Source: Doryteuthis pealeii (taxonomy: Eukaryota; Mollusca; Cephalopoda; Myopsida; Loliginidae). From it: a DNA stretch of 64,000 bases. The stretch lies in contig CM042143.1 of NCBI GenBank assembly GCA_023376005.1, positions 86,580,051 to 86,644,050 on the forward strand. The letters are read 5' to 3'. The position numbers and the translations under genes are program-made. How positions within the stretch are numbered: position 1 is the first letter of the stretch; the number at the start of each line of letters is the position of its first letter. Positions 53,652 through 64,000 of the stretch are shown piece after piece. The notes beneath the pieces are model-generated. The model had not been told where the DNA came from and did not search any database. It was given only the letters and a program-made list of their open reading frames with translations.

Positions 53652-53722
53652 GATTGATTGATTGATCTTAATGGCACATCAACCCATCCATGGTTATTTC
53701 ATGCTCAGCAATAAAATTGTGA
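53652..53722 (+). repeat. R3 5' fragment
   Basis: (GATT)n CTTAATGGCACATCAACCC and GGTTATTTCATGC, like the diverged copy at 7000. Confidence 0.65.
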
Positions 53723-53937
53723 CAGATGGTCAGATTTATAGTGTTTGTTTTTTTTTTTAAGGACTATTCTTGATTTTGACAGTAAGTTGTCTGCAGTTTG
53801 TTACTAAATGGATCAGAAATTGCTTTGAGGGATAAGTTTATAGGATAAAGTCCCAATTTATTGTTATATTTTTGGTTTAATTTTATTCCTTTCAGGAAGA
53901 ACAAATTGTCGTCTATATTGAATTGACATTTTTAAAT

Positions 53938-54060
53938 ATAGTGCAACCTCGGGTCTCAAACATAATTTGTTCCAAAATTATGTTCAAGAACAGAGTTGTT
54001 AAAAAACTGAAGCAATATTTCCCATAAGAAATAATGTAAAGTGGATTGCCTTTGATGCTA
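53938..54060. repeat. possible DNA-transposon end
   Basis: GTGCAACCTCGGGTCTCAAA, TTTGTTCCAAAATTATGTTC, TTTCCCATAAGAAATAATGT. The pattern (CCTCGG..., TTCCCATAGGAAATAATG) is known from terminal regions of several animal DNA transposons. The other end is not clear (TTGTTCAAGAACTGAAGTTCC near 54448 may be related). Confidence 0.4.
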
Positions 54061-54421
54061 TATATAGCAGTTCAGTGTTTAATTTTGTTTTAACCAACTT
54101 CTACTGGCTTTGAAGGTAAATGTACTTTCACCTTCAGCACTTGTAACAGAAGTTTCCTTTAAGAGATCATTTAAATTTCCAGTGCATTTTTTTTTACAAA
54201 TTATACCTTTGCTAATTACTGTCACCATCTATTTGTTTTTCTTTAATAAATATTAGCAGTATCTTCTCAACTTTGTCCATTATCTGTGGCCTTTGCTTGC
54301 TAACAACACTTGTCTCTCGTTTTACAACATCAGTTGCCTTTTATCTCGTCTTTATTCTATTTTCATTGGCTCGACACATGTGTTCAAAGTTCAAAATTTT
54401 GATTGACAACTGAAGCCTTTT

Positions 54422-54760
54422 TTACTCAAATTCTTTGTTCAACTTCAAATTGTTCAAGAACTGAAGTTCCACTTGATATTTTATATTGCTTATGTTGTAA
54501 AAACGTTTAATAACAGCAAAATCATCATATTCTATTAGAATGTGTTTAGCAGTATACAGTGTTTGACATGCTGTGCATTTTGGTTGGTCTTCTTGTTTTA
54601 ATATTTTAAGAAGAGCACAGCTAAAAAAACATTCTTCAAGAAGAAGAAAAAACTGTACTTCCAGCTTTTTAAATACATGGTGGTATAAGATGTATGACAA
54701 ATCACCACTTTTATTTATAGACTTTCCCAAATAGCAGGCATTTTTGGTAAAATGGGCCAA
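54422..54760 (-). pseudogene. LINE C-terminal remnant
   Basis: A 112-codon frame. The centre reads QPKCTACQTLYTAKHILIEY with DDFAVIKRFYN after it. This is the CxxC...TxKHILxxC region found downstream of the RNase H domain in many Jockey/I-like LINE proteins (here the last C is Y). The N-terminal half is less typical and the frame ends soon after. It is probably 5'-truncated; base use is like the surrounding DNA. Confidence 0.7.
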
Positions 54761-56257
54761 TCAGATAGAAGCCCAGAAAAGCATTTGAGTATTTAAGATC
54801 TTCTGCAACTGTACTATAATCAGTTGCTACAGGATTTTCTGATTAAAATAACAACTGGATTCTCTGCAACAAGGAATACTCTCTTGTTCTACCTAGAATT
54901 TCAAGGAATACAACAGACTTTCTACAATTGAGACTACACCCCTTTCTACCATTAGATGTGACAATAGGAGACCTAAAAGCCTAAAATGGCAACCAGAATC
55001 GTAATTCTAGTAGAATAAGAAAAGTGGCCCTAGAATTTCAAGCAAAAAAAAAGTAATACATTACCGAAATCTTGAAACTTTAAAAGATGTCAAACTTACC
55101 TAGAAGAAAGAAGAAAAAAAAAGGAATATGGTTAGTGATTTTACTTATATGAAAAGAATACAACAAAAGATCCTAATTTCAATTATTATTACATTCTTGA
55201 CTTATATATTGTAACAAAAGCAATTGTTAATGAAAAGGTAGGTAAAAATGTCTATACAATATAAGAAATCAAATCTAAAGAAAATCCCACTTAGAAATTA
55301 AACAAAGAAACTTTTTAGGGGGCAATAACCTTTATTCAATAAGCAATGGCAATCTACTGATATAACCTGGTAAAAAATAGATTTTTATTAAAAGAAAATG
55401 GATGAACAATATTGGACTGAACACATTTGAAAGAATAAACAGGTTTTATAGATATGATTGAATAAAACAATATCAAGTTGATGCATGAAAGACAGTAATG
55501 AAGAAGGGAGAATAGACAGAAAAGAGAGAGAAAATAATTTTGTCTATTTACAATGAAATTCGGTTAATGGTTCTTATTGTTCAACTATTAAAAAGGTATT
55601 TGCCAAAAGAATTTTTAGCTCAGGTAGTTTTATGGAATGAAAAAGAAAAAGAAAAAAAAAGTCTAATTTCAATTTCATCAGCATTTTGCCAGAAACACAG
55701 AAGGTAGAATAAAAGAATCTACAAACTATCCCATTGAATTAAATATCAACAGACACTTTCACAAAATTTTTAATGAATTTCCACCTCTTTTAAATTCATT
55801 TATTTGATTTAATAAAAATAAAATAAAAATAGATTGAAAAAAGAAAATCATATTGAAATATTTTTTTTGCTCATGTTTGCTTTTAAAGATATAAAAATAA
55901 AAATAAAATAAAAATAGATAAAAAATAAAATAAAATAAACTAATATCAAAATAATTTTCTTGCTCATGTTTGATAAGCTTGAGGCAATTAATCTGGGTTT
56001 TTTTTTCGTTTTTTTTTTTAATATGATTTTATTGTTATTCTATTGTTTATTGTTATTTTTCTAAACCATTCACATTTATGGTGGTCTTTTAAAAAGAGAA
56101 GTGAATTGAGGAAAACAATGAAATAAATGCATTAAATGAATTCAAATAAAAACTGTGGAAATTAGGCTAAAATGAACTGAATAAAATAGGATGGTGAATA
56201 TCAGAATATAAAGTAAAAGGGATCATTTTTTTTATTGATTGCTTTCACCATTTTTAC
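54761..56257. other. no recognisable feature
   Basis: Long AT-rich stretch with A/T runs and (AAAAT)n at 55810-55940. No element or gene recognised. Confidence 0.5.
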
Positions 56258-56680
56258 AGGTAATAAAAAATAAATCTTTTTCCTGTAGCTTGCTAGAATA
56301 GAATACCCCATCTTTTTATATATGTAATCATTTTTTTGTAGCTTCCTAGAATAGAATAGCCCACAATATTTTTTACATGAAATAAAGCAAAAAAAATGTT
56401 TTTCTTATAGCTTGGCTAGAATAGCTAATGTTTAATTTTTTTATATGTAACTAAAAAAAAAAATTTTTTTCTTATAACTAAAATGGAACAGCCATCATTT
56501 ATTTATTTATTTTTTTTACAGGTAATTTTTAAAAAATTTTTTTATTTTTTTGCTTATAGCCTGGCTAAAATAAAATAACACACCTTTTTTTATACATGTA
56601 ATGAAAAATCCTTTTTTTTTTTCTAGCCTTCTATGATAGAATACACCATCATTTTTATTTGTAATAATCTTTTCTCTTTT
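56258..56680. repeat. degenerate tandem repeat, ~65-70-bp unit
   Basis: About six copies of T-run + CTTATAGCTTGGCTAGAATA + GAATACACCATC + T-run + ATATGTAAT, at roughly 56282, 56336, 56404, 56470, 56554 and 56622. Strongly diverged. Confidence 0.75.
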
Positions 56681-57485
56681 TTTTTCCTTTTTGATAAGTT
56701 AATTGACAAAAATTTTCTCTTACATCATTACAATTTTCAGTCAGTTACTTAAACAAAAATCTTTTTTTTAAGTCAAAAATAAACTACAATATTTTTTCTT
56801 TCTTCCTAAGAACATTAAAAAGTTCTAATTAAAATTTAACATATTTTGGTTACATTTTTATTCAAGTAATATCATAAAACAGTAAAATAAAATAGAATAG
56901 TCTTCCCTTGATTATAAAATCAATTTATAGCAAATTAATTGTTGAATACCAAATAACAATGAAGCCATTAGGCAAATTCCAACCCACAGCAAATTAAATG
57001 CTTACACATAAAAAGTTATCTCTTAACAAAAAACGGATCTCATGCAATTTCAACATTTTTCTAACAAAATTCTGGGATTAGGTCCAGATAATTGATAGAG
57101 AACATCATTTGAAAGTTTGGAGGTTGAAGGAGTTGGTATATATGTCATTTCTCAGCCAGGTTTTTATAAGCAAAGATAGTGTGGATTTCAAAAATACCAT
57201 ATGGTACTCTTTGCTCAGCAAAAGAAAGAAGGTGTTGAAGAATGTAAAGAAAGAAAAAAAAGATCTGAGAATATCTCCACATAAAAGGTTGGAACAAACT
57301 GAACAGAGATAATTGTAAAAATAGAATATCTGACATCATAAGAATGGCTACTACCAAGATGATTTAAGATTTTTCTTCTTTACTAACTTTTTACTGCTAG
57401 TAAAGAAAATAGAACCCTCTCTTCTGTAAAAGGAAATGCTTTAAAATGTTGCTGACAATATCAGCAAAATAAAGAAATTCCATCC
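56681..57485. other. no recognisable feature
   Basis: AT-rich. Short open frames at 57109-57357 on both strands lack motifs. Confidence 0.5.
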
Positions 57486-57489
57486 TATC

Positions 57490-57935
57490 AGCAGAGTATC
57501 CTGTTTGGTTGGGTTTTAAGGCATGTTAACACCTGTTGGGTTATTTTATGCTGAAGACATTTTGTTTTATTCATTCAAACTCAACTTTTTAACATTCTTT
57601 TTTTTAAACTCATTTTTTTCTATTTAACCCATAGATGGGACCCAAAAAGGTACTACCACTCCGGGTCAGAGTGGGCAAGGAGCAATGGTGATGAAGGGGT
57701 GCTAGAAAATATTTTAAAAAACTATAAAAATTACAATTTGGAAGACGAATAACATGACTCAATTATTTTTAAAAACTCATTTTGTTCTATTTATCCCACA
57801 GATGATACCCAAACAGGTACTACCACTCTGGGTCAGAGTGGACCTGGGAGTAATGGTGATCAAGGGGTACTCCACACACCCCAGAGCTCCGGAATTGGAA
57901 CTTCACCACTAGGTGCAGTTTAACAGGGGTATCCT
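57490..57935 (+). repeat. two successive R3 5' halves
   Basis: First 57495-57705 (GTTTTAAGGCATGTTAACAC ... GGTCAGAGTGGGCAAGGAGC), second 57765-57935 (ACCCAAACAGGTACTACCAC ... CTCCGGAATTGGAACTTCAC), with a 60-bp AT spacer. Confidence 0.85.
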
Positions 57936-57954
57936 GGGTATAAATCTAAACTGT

Positions 57955-58090
57955 ATCTAATGTTGAGGCTCTAGTTCTTGAGATCTGTGTAGTGTGGAGT
58001 ATCTCTTCATAACCATTACTCCCAGTCTACTCTCACTTGGAGTGGTAGTACCTGTTAGTGTTCCATCTATGGGTCAAATAGATCTGTTTA
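57955..58090 (-). repeat. R3 fragment in opposite orientation
   Basis: GAACCATTACTCCCAG-type sequence read in reverse (ATCTCTTCATAACCATTACT, GAGTGGTAGTACCTGTTAGT, ATCTATGGGTCAAATAG). Forms an inverted pair with the preceding R3. Confidence 0.82.
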
Positions 58091-58840
58091 AAAGATTTAT
58101 TTGTATTTGACAAGACCGTGTGCAAAAAAAAAAAAAAAAAAAATCTTACAAAATAAACTACACAAAATATGTAAATACGAACATATAATGAACATGATTC
58201 CCTAACCCCTCAGCTTAAAATAACCCTAGACAGTGGTAGTTAATATGAGAGAAAGAAGGAGAAATATTTCAAAAGAAATTTTACAAGTAGATAATATGAA
58301 ATAGTATGAAAACTTAGTTATATGACTGTTTATCTCCTACAGTTACAGCATTCATGCATGAAGTGAAATTAAGCTAACTTAAGAATTTTTATATATAATT
58401 GTCTTTTTTGTCAAAACCTAAATATTTCTGGTGGGAAGGGTAAAGTTGAACATAAAATAGTGAATATCTAAATTTGTGAGACAGTTTAGGAATTTGAGTA
58501 TTGTACATTGAAAGCAAAAAATAAAGGGATTGTCAGTCATCAAGAGTTAAGTCAAAAATATATATATATGTGTATATATATATTCACCAAGTTTTCCTGC
58601 TACTTGAGTTTCATGAAAGTTAACTCGGCGGGTAGACAGCAAAATAAACTAGTCATGCAATAAGTTCATTTTTTTTCCCTCTCTTTTAGAGTCAAATTAT
58701 TTAAAATATTTATCACCTGATTTAAACTAGTCAGGTGGTAACTTTGAAAGAAGGTGTTTGATTTTATGCCAACATTTAGGGACCAATTCGAGTTGTTTAT
58801 CAAGAATTACAGTTGATTATCTGCTGTTGCTTATCTGCTG
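58091..58840. other. no recognisable feature
   Basis: A run of ~19 at 58125-58143; a small TA array at 58560-58582. Confidence 0.5.
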
Positions 58841-58842
58841 AG

Positions 58843-59545
58843 TTCCCCTAGCACCTATATGACTCTGCGAACCCTATTGCCCTTATGGCAAGCCCCAGCC
58901 CTTTGTATCATATATGTGCTAGAAGGTAGTGACAGAGGGTCTTTATGTCCTGGGTATGACGTTAAACTATCTGATAGTGAGTTTCCAGGTCTGGGGGTCT
59001 GGGGAATTTGGAGCACCCCTTCATCACCATTGCTCCCAGGTTCACTCTGACCTGGAGTGGTAATACCTGTTAGGCTCCCATCTATGGGTTAAATAGAAAA
59101 AATGTGTTAAAAAAATTTGAGTAAGCATCAAGAATGAATAAAACAAAAATGTCTTCAGCATAAAATGACCCAATGAGTTGACATGCTGTAAAACCCAACC
59201 AACCCAGTTAGGGTCCCATCTATGGGTTAAATAGAAAAAACAAGTTTAAAGAAATGTTTTTAAAAAATTGAGTACCCATCAAAAATGAATAAAACAAAAA
59301 CGTCTTCAACATGAAATGACCCAATGACTCGACATGCCGTAAAACCCAACCAGCCAACAGACCATGAGTGGTAGTACCTGTTAAGATCCCATCTATGGGT
59401 TAAATAGAATAAAAGGAGTTTTAAAAAATTAAGTTTAAAAAAAATTGAGTACCTATCAAGAATGAATAAAACAAAAAACGTCTTCGATATAAAATGATCT
59501 AATGAGTTGACATGCCATAAAAACCAACCAGCCAACCATGATGAC
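58843..59545 (-). repeat. R3 repeat with three tandem 5' monomers
   Basis: The body starts near 58843 (CTAGCACCTATATGACTCTG, CCCTTATGGCAAGCCCCAGC). Then the ~160-bp 5' unit (CCCATCTATGGGTTAAATAG, ATCAAGAATGAATAAAAC, GACATGCTGTAAAACCCAAC) occurs three times, ending at about 59205, 59360 and 59535. Confidence 0.87.
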
Positions 59546-59989
59546 CAGGACTGTACATTATATACATTTAAAACTATTAGTTAAGTTTAAAAGAAGATAT
59601 AAATACACTGAGAGATTGTTGTTGTGCATGCTAAGAAGAAAAAGATCTTTTGTTGTGTTGATAGAAATCTTTTAGAGTTAAATAGCCAAGTGATACTTGA
59701 TTTTTACTCTTAAGACTGAGAGACACGATTCTTTATGACCTGTGGTTGTTCTCAAAATGACAAGCCACCAAGTTGCACCCTAACAGAAGATAATTGCTAC
59801 TTTACAAAAGGACGGGTGGTGGGGATAGGGGGAGGTTGAGTGCAAGCTTCCGTTTCGACACGTCCACCCTTTTTTTCATATGGAAGCCTATACAAGAATC
59901 AATCACTGGAAATTGATAGCTGTTAATTCTGTTACTGAATAGATTGGATACAATAAAAAAATTTTAAATTTTAAATTTTTTTTAAAAGA

Positions 59990-60471
59990 AAGAACAAAAA
60001 ACAAAAACAGAAAGAATAAACAAAAAAAAGAAAGAAGAAAGAAAGAAAGAAAAAGAAAGAAAGAAGAAAGAAAGAAAAAAGAAAGAAAGAAAGAAAGAGA
60101 AAAAAGAAAAAAAAAAAGAAGAAAGAAAAAAGAAAGAAAGAAAGAAAGAAAGAGAAAAAGAGAAAGAAAGAAAGAGAAAAAGAAAAAAGAAAGAAAAAAG
60201 AAAGAAGAAAGAAAGAGAAAAAGAAAGAAAGAAAGAAAAAAAAGAAAGAAAGAAAGAAAGAAAAAAAAAAAGAAAAAAAGAGAAAAAGAAAGAAAGAAAG
60301 AAAAAAGAAAGAAAAAAAAAGAAAAGAAAGAACAAAAAAAAAAAGAACAAAAAAAGAAAGAACAAAAAAAAAAAAAGAACAAAAAAAAAGATAAAAAAAA
60401 AAGAACAAAAAAAAAAGATAAAAGAACAAAAAAAAAGAAAAAAAAAGAACAAAAAAAAAAAAAAAAAAAAC
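59990..60471. repeat. ~480-bp A/G tract, (GAAA)n-like
   Basis: GAAA/GAAAA units with rare C (AAGAACAAA). The complementary strand is all pyrimidine, which makes long Phe/Leu/Ser frames in every phase; none is a gene. Confidence 0.96.
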
Positions 60472-60756
60472 CGCTGCTGGAGTTCTGTATTGATCTAAAT
60501 GAATTTAGAAAGAAGTTGCATGATAAAATGCCATTAATATTTACTGATTATTAATTACCCAATCTTCCTTGCAATTCTTTTGGGTTTTTTGTTTATTTTT
60601 CTTTATTTTCTACAATTATAGATGTTTTCTATATTTTGAATGCATTTACGCAGTTTGATACTGTTTGTCATTGTTTCACTATTCATAAAAAAATGCTTGT
60701 TTATTTTGTAAACTATATCATCACTGTTTATCTATTTATTTATTATATTTACTATT

Positions 60757-60894
60757 TAGGGCTGGTTTAGCTCAGTTGGTAGAACATGCACCTAGGAATT
60801 GCAAGGTATCAGGTTCAATACTGGTCCTCACTAAATTGGTGCACAAGTAGCACAGCTTAGTAGCATCAAGACTATGTGATCTTCAGACCAAATC

Positions 60895-60895
<1 letters not shown>
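60757..60895 (+). repeat. R1-type SINE head, truncated
   Basis: GGGCTGGTTTAGCTCAGTTG (box A), AGGTTCAATACTGG (box B), and AAGTAGCACAG as in R1. The body is lost; (TA)n follows at 60896-60927. Confidence 0.8.
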
Positions 60896-60926
<31 letters not shown>

Positions 60927-60929
<3 letters not shown>

Positions 60930-61133
60930 AAAGGAAGGAAAAACTATAAAAAAAACATAATTCTGTAATAAATTTATTTCAACTAAAACTTGAGGGGCTT
61001 TTAGAAATTTAAATAAATTTCTAAAACTCCCAAAAGGAAATTTAGCCTCATCAGACAGGCCACTACAAAAAAATGAATTCATTAATAAATTTATTACAGA
61101 ATGATGGTTTTTTGAGTTTTTCCTTCTTTTCAA
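60927..61133. mobile_element. foldback MITE
   Basis: Arms 60927-60977 and 61083-61133: TTGAAAGGAAGGAAAAACT pairs with AGTTTTTCCTTCTTTTCAA and TTCTGTAATAAATTTAT with ATAAATTTATTACAGAA. A second hairpin (TTTTAGAAATTTA / TAAATTTCTAAAA) lies inside. Begins at the end of a (TA)n array. Confidence 0.78.
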
Positions 61134-61326
61134 TGGTAAATATTGCTCTGTATTTAATCTAAAAAGATTATTATACATTGAGCTCTCATTAGGGATTATT
61201 AAAATACATGTATTTGCACCTACTAAACATGCAATAACCAAACAGTGTGAATTTAAAAATCCCATGTAGAATCATCCCTTACTACCAGTTTTTGGATACC
61301 TTATATATATATATATATATATATGT

Positions 61327-61560
61327 GGAGGCGCGTGGGCTAGTGGTTAGAGTCGTGGAAAATGGACTCGTCAATTCCTAGACGAAGCTGTTGGCATTTC
61401 ACATAGCGCTAATACCCTTGGGAAAGGTATGAATCCATATATTCTCCCTCCAGCTATGGGTTAAATAGTAGGGCAGACTGGGCTCTTCAACCATGGGTAG
61501 GTAACCAGTCTAGGAGAGGGATAACTCTGAATTCAAAATTCCTGGGGTCAGTCATTGATT
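61327..61560 (+). repeat. R2 SINE with intact head
   Basis: GCGTGGGCTAGTGGTTAGAG (box A), then CGCTAATACCCTTGGGAAAG, CTATGGGTTAAATAGTAGGG, GGTAACCAGTCTAGGAGAGG; the 3' end after AACTCTGAATTCAAA is lost. A (TA)n array precedes it at 61302-61324. Confidence 0.87.
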
Positions 61561-61722
61561 GGGTTTGTGGCAACCCTTGATGCACCAATTCTTTCCTATC
61601 AACTGTGCCAAAAAGTGTGGATGGTCCAACACAAGCCTTCACCACTATAAACAAATCCCTGTGTGGGAGTTCATTGTGTGTATGAACCCTCATATGTCGA
61701 TAATCAACGGGAGAGTCCATTG
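61561..61722. other. unassigned short stretch
   Basis: Unlike its neighbours it is not AT-rich. The minus strand is open for 77 codons with no known motif; it may be a repeat of unknown family. (TA)n follows at 61723-61744. Confidence 0.3.
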
Positions 61723-61939
61723 ATATATATATATATATATATATAAAAACAGTGTCTGTGGATGATTATTATATGCTCCCAAAACCCGATAGAACTCTCT
61801 AGAGTGGACTTTAAAAGAAATTTCACCGCTTACCATAATGCATTACTCGTCTGTTTACAGACTTGAGTTCTATGGTGATCGTAACATACATCTATGGATG
61901 TATGTATTCATCAGTTAAATGTTCACCTCTTACTGATAG

Positions 61940-62010
61940 CTACCGACGGGTGAGACGGTAAGGAGTCGGACTGATGAAAATTCAGTCAGGTTTCGTACCC
62001 AGTTAGAAGT
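61940..62010 (+). repeat. tRNA-like sequence, probably SINE head
   Basis: ACGGGTGAGACGGTAAGGAG, GTCGGACTGATGAAAATTCA, and box B CAGGTTTCGTACCC resemble a tRNA of the Ser/Leu type (GTCGGACT...) with a degraded acceptor stem. Not a usable tRNA gene. Confidence 0.5.
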
Positions 62011-62020
62011 AGCTGTTAAG

Positions 62021-62880
62021 TCTAAGAGAAAGAGAGTGGGCACAGAAAATTCTCATTTTCTCCAAATTGCCTACCTCTATGTAATGAACTCTTCCAATGA
62101 TATAACCGAAATATTTTAAACTTGATAAATAAAACTCCATAATTATTCAATGGTTAATGTGAAATTTTCCATGAACATGTTAGAAAGAAAATGTTCTCTT
62201 ATTTTAACATTGAAAAATAAAATCCCATTAGAGAATTAGTCTGAATTTTCTTCTTATTAAGAAAATTTCTGAAGATCTAATAAAGATATCAGTTTTGTCT
62301 CTCAAAGACAGAAAAGATTAAATCCTTCAAAGAATGAATTGTTTCCAAGAATTTATTCCACTGATCCTCACTTCACTGAACTAATTAACTGAAATAGCAT
62401 CCTTGGAAATTTTAAGCACGGAATAATAAACAAAAGGTCAATCTAGAGGAATCTGATTAGTTTAATAGTAGAGTTAAGTGGCATGTCCAGCAGCAGTGGT
62501 GTCCAGCTCCAGTGAACCAATATGTCCGAGTGTCTAGAAGATAAAGGCAGACTCCTAACAAAGCGGGGAGTCCAGTTAGGCCAACTTGTGGACAACTGAT
62601 TGGATAGCCATACAAGTCGATCAATGACCTGTCTTCTGATTCTAAACATGATCAATGGTCAAATGGCCAACAGCTAATTGTTCTGATTCTTGAATGAACG
62701 AGGAATTGCATTTGAAAAGAATCTCATTAAACGTCAACCAATCAGTCAGAATGAAAAAGTTCAGTGAAGCAAAGAAAACAAAAATAAAATGAAAATGAAA
62801 TAGAATAAATATTTTGTAAAAAAAACATATTAGAAAAATTTAAGGTTGGCAAAAATTAATTAGGCATTACTAAAATTCTA
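62021..62880. other. no recognisable feature
   Basis: AT-rich; nothing recognised. Confidence 0.5.
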
Positions 62881-62889
62881 ATTATGTTA

Positions 62890-63235
62890 GTGTGCATCCA
62901 TGTGTAAATATGTATGCATAAATGTGTGTGAGTGTAAAATGTATAAATGTGAAGGTGTGTAAATGTATATGTATATATGTGTGTGTGTGTGTGTGTGTGT
63001 AAAATGTGTATAAATGTGTGTGTGTATAAATGTGTGTGTGTGTAAATGTGTATAAATGTGTGTGTAATGTATGTGTAAATAGTATATGTGTGTGTATATA
63101 ATGTGGTGTATAATACGTATAAATGTGAATGTGTGTATAAATGTATAAATGTATGTGTGTATAATATGTGTGAGTGTAAAATGTATGTATAAATGTGTGT
63201 GTGTGTAAATCCATATGAATGTGTGTATGTAATTA
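62890..63235. repeat. (TG)n / GTGTATAAAT minisatellite
   Basis: ~345 bp of TGTGTGTAAATGTGTATAAA-like units. His/Thr/Tyr-rich minus-strand frames are artefacts. Confidence 0.95.
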
Positions 63236-63615
63236 TAATTATGAATAACATTTAACACTAAATGTGTTTTAACTCCATACTATCTTTAGAGTGCTCTATG
63301 CATGAAAATGCAGAGCAATATCAAAATATCTAAGTTTTCCAGATTTTAATTTGCTAATGCCACCATTTGTAATTTGGCACCTGGTTGAGCCACAAGACAA
63401 CTAAAATTTCTTCAGTTGAATCTAACAAATCTACATCATTATTATCTTATTTTATACTCGAAATAATCCAGTAAAAACACACAACATAGCAGATTTTTAT
63501 TAGAGTAAACACTTAAATTGTTAGTACCCCAAATAGGTTTTCAAGTTCAGAGAGATAGATATATAGATAGATAGATAATGGAGTATAACTGAGTTCAAAA
63601 CAAACGAAAAATCTG

Positions 63616-63750
63616 TGAAAACCAGCTAGTATAATGGTTAGAATCCCAGCCTGGCAGTTAGGGTTCGAATCACACAGAGCAGTTTCCTGTCTATAACTCT
63701 GCTGATGAGATAATATGCCGAAATGTACATACAGAGATTGACTTTTTCTC
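63616..63750 (+). repeat. tRNA-Asp-like SINE
   Basis: AGCTAGTATAATGGTTAGAA (box A), CCCAGCCTGGCAGTTAG, GGTTCGAATC (box B) follow tRNA-Asp in layout. The body TAACTCTGCTGATGAGATAA and ATGCCGAAATGTACATACAG is unlike R1 or R2. Only one copy in the window. Confidence 0.65.
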
Positions 63751-63819
63751 GATTTGTTTAGCCTTACATTTGAACAGATATGCCCACCTAATTCATTAAT
63801 TATCAACTAATTAATTTTC

Positions 63820-63906
63820 AAAATTAGATATGACTTCAATTAAGCACATATTCTCCCAAAAATAAATAGATAAATAGATAGGTAGATAAATAAATAAATA
63901 AATAGA

Positions 63907-63952
<46 letters not shown>

Positions 63953-63965
63953 GTAGTAGTTGTTG
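63820..63965. repeat. short repeat, (ATAG)n/(ATAA)n and (TAA)n arrays
   Basis: ATATGACTTCAATTAAGCAC recurs at 6664 with one change; then ATAGATAA 63860-63910, TAA units 63912-63951, and GTAGTAGTTGTTGTT. Confidence 0.85.
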
Positions 63966-64000
63966 TTGAACCTTTAAAAATTCAAACATTTCAACCTTTA

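Noticed and set aside
59903..60452. Three overlapping 150-residue Phe/Leu/Ser-rich frames
   Set aside because: Produced by the polypurine tract in all phases; no gene.
62856..63258. Three His/Thr-rich frames
   Set aside because: Reverse strand of the TG-rich minisatellite.
63616..63690. Possible tRNA-Asp gene
   Set aside because: Acceptor stem and anticodon are degraded and it continues into a SINE-like body.

Overview
The window looks like intergenic or intronic DNA of an animal nuclear genome. It is AT-rich, packed with (TA)n, (GA)n and (TG)n arrays, and built almost entirely from transposable-element remains: several tRNA-derived SINE families, degenerate LINE 3' ends, short Helitrons, TIR/foldback elements, a mariner remnant and a Ty1/copia-type LTR element. 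I found no host protein-coding exon, no intact tRNA or rRNA gene, and nothing bacterial. A mollusc, perhaps a cephalopod, is my best guess from the repeat style; that is inference and no single feature proves it.

Family labels used here are mine. R1 = SINE with a tRNA-like head and a ~190-bp body. R2 = SINE with a 'CTAGTGGTTAGAGT'-type head and a body containing CTATGGGTAAATAGTAGGGC. R3 = ~0.6-kb dispersed repeat containing GGTCAGAGTGGACCTGGGAG. R4 = retroposon whose two ends are long inverted arms, with a tRNA-like promoter between them. R5 and R6 = LINE 3' ends. R7, R8, R12 and R13 = short unclassified dispersed repeats.

Layout. 1-452: R3 5' monomers. 453-3835: a copia-type element on the minus strand with near-identical LTRs, a CTATA target duplication, frameshifted gag-protease and most of the reverse transcriptase missing. 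4.5-7.3 kb: R1, tandem R5 LINE pieces, R3. 8.2-12.3 kb: a Helitron cluster, with R1 and R8 inside it. 12.5-12.85 kb: a 48-bp minisatellite. 14.4-15.7 kb: an unexplained GC-richer block. 16-20 kb: SINEs and GA arrays. 20.4-24 kb: Helitron ends, a probable solo LTR and two LINE remnants. 25.3-28.3 kb: palindromes, microsatellites and an R4 copy interrupted by a MITE and an R3. 29.7-34.7 kb: R8, LINE scrap, R3, mariner and two foldback MITEs. 34.8-41.7 kb: the densest nest (R2, R1, R4, Helitron, solo LTR, R3). 42-48 kb: LINE zinc-finger end, an R2 cluster and two R4 copies. 49.4-51.8 kb: R3 tandem, minisatellite and a 5S rRNA-derived repeat. 52-64 kb: MITE, R2, LINE, inverted R3 pieces, a ~480-bp purine tract, R1, R2 and tRNA-like sequences.

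Most interesting: R4. At least four copies have both inverted arms, and within each copy the arms share private variants not seen in other copies. The best copy has a 13-bp target duplication, as in LINE-mediated retroposition. This suggests a pol III-type retroposon whose RNA would fold into a ~100-bp hairpin and whose second arm may be re-made or homogenised at each insertion. Nesting order (R4 > Helitron > solo LTR; R3 > R4) gives relative ages.
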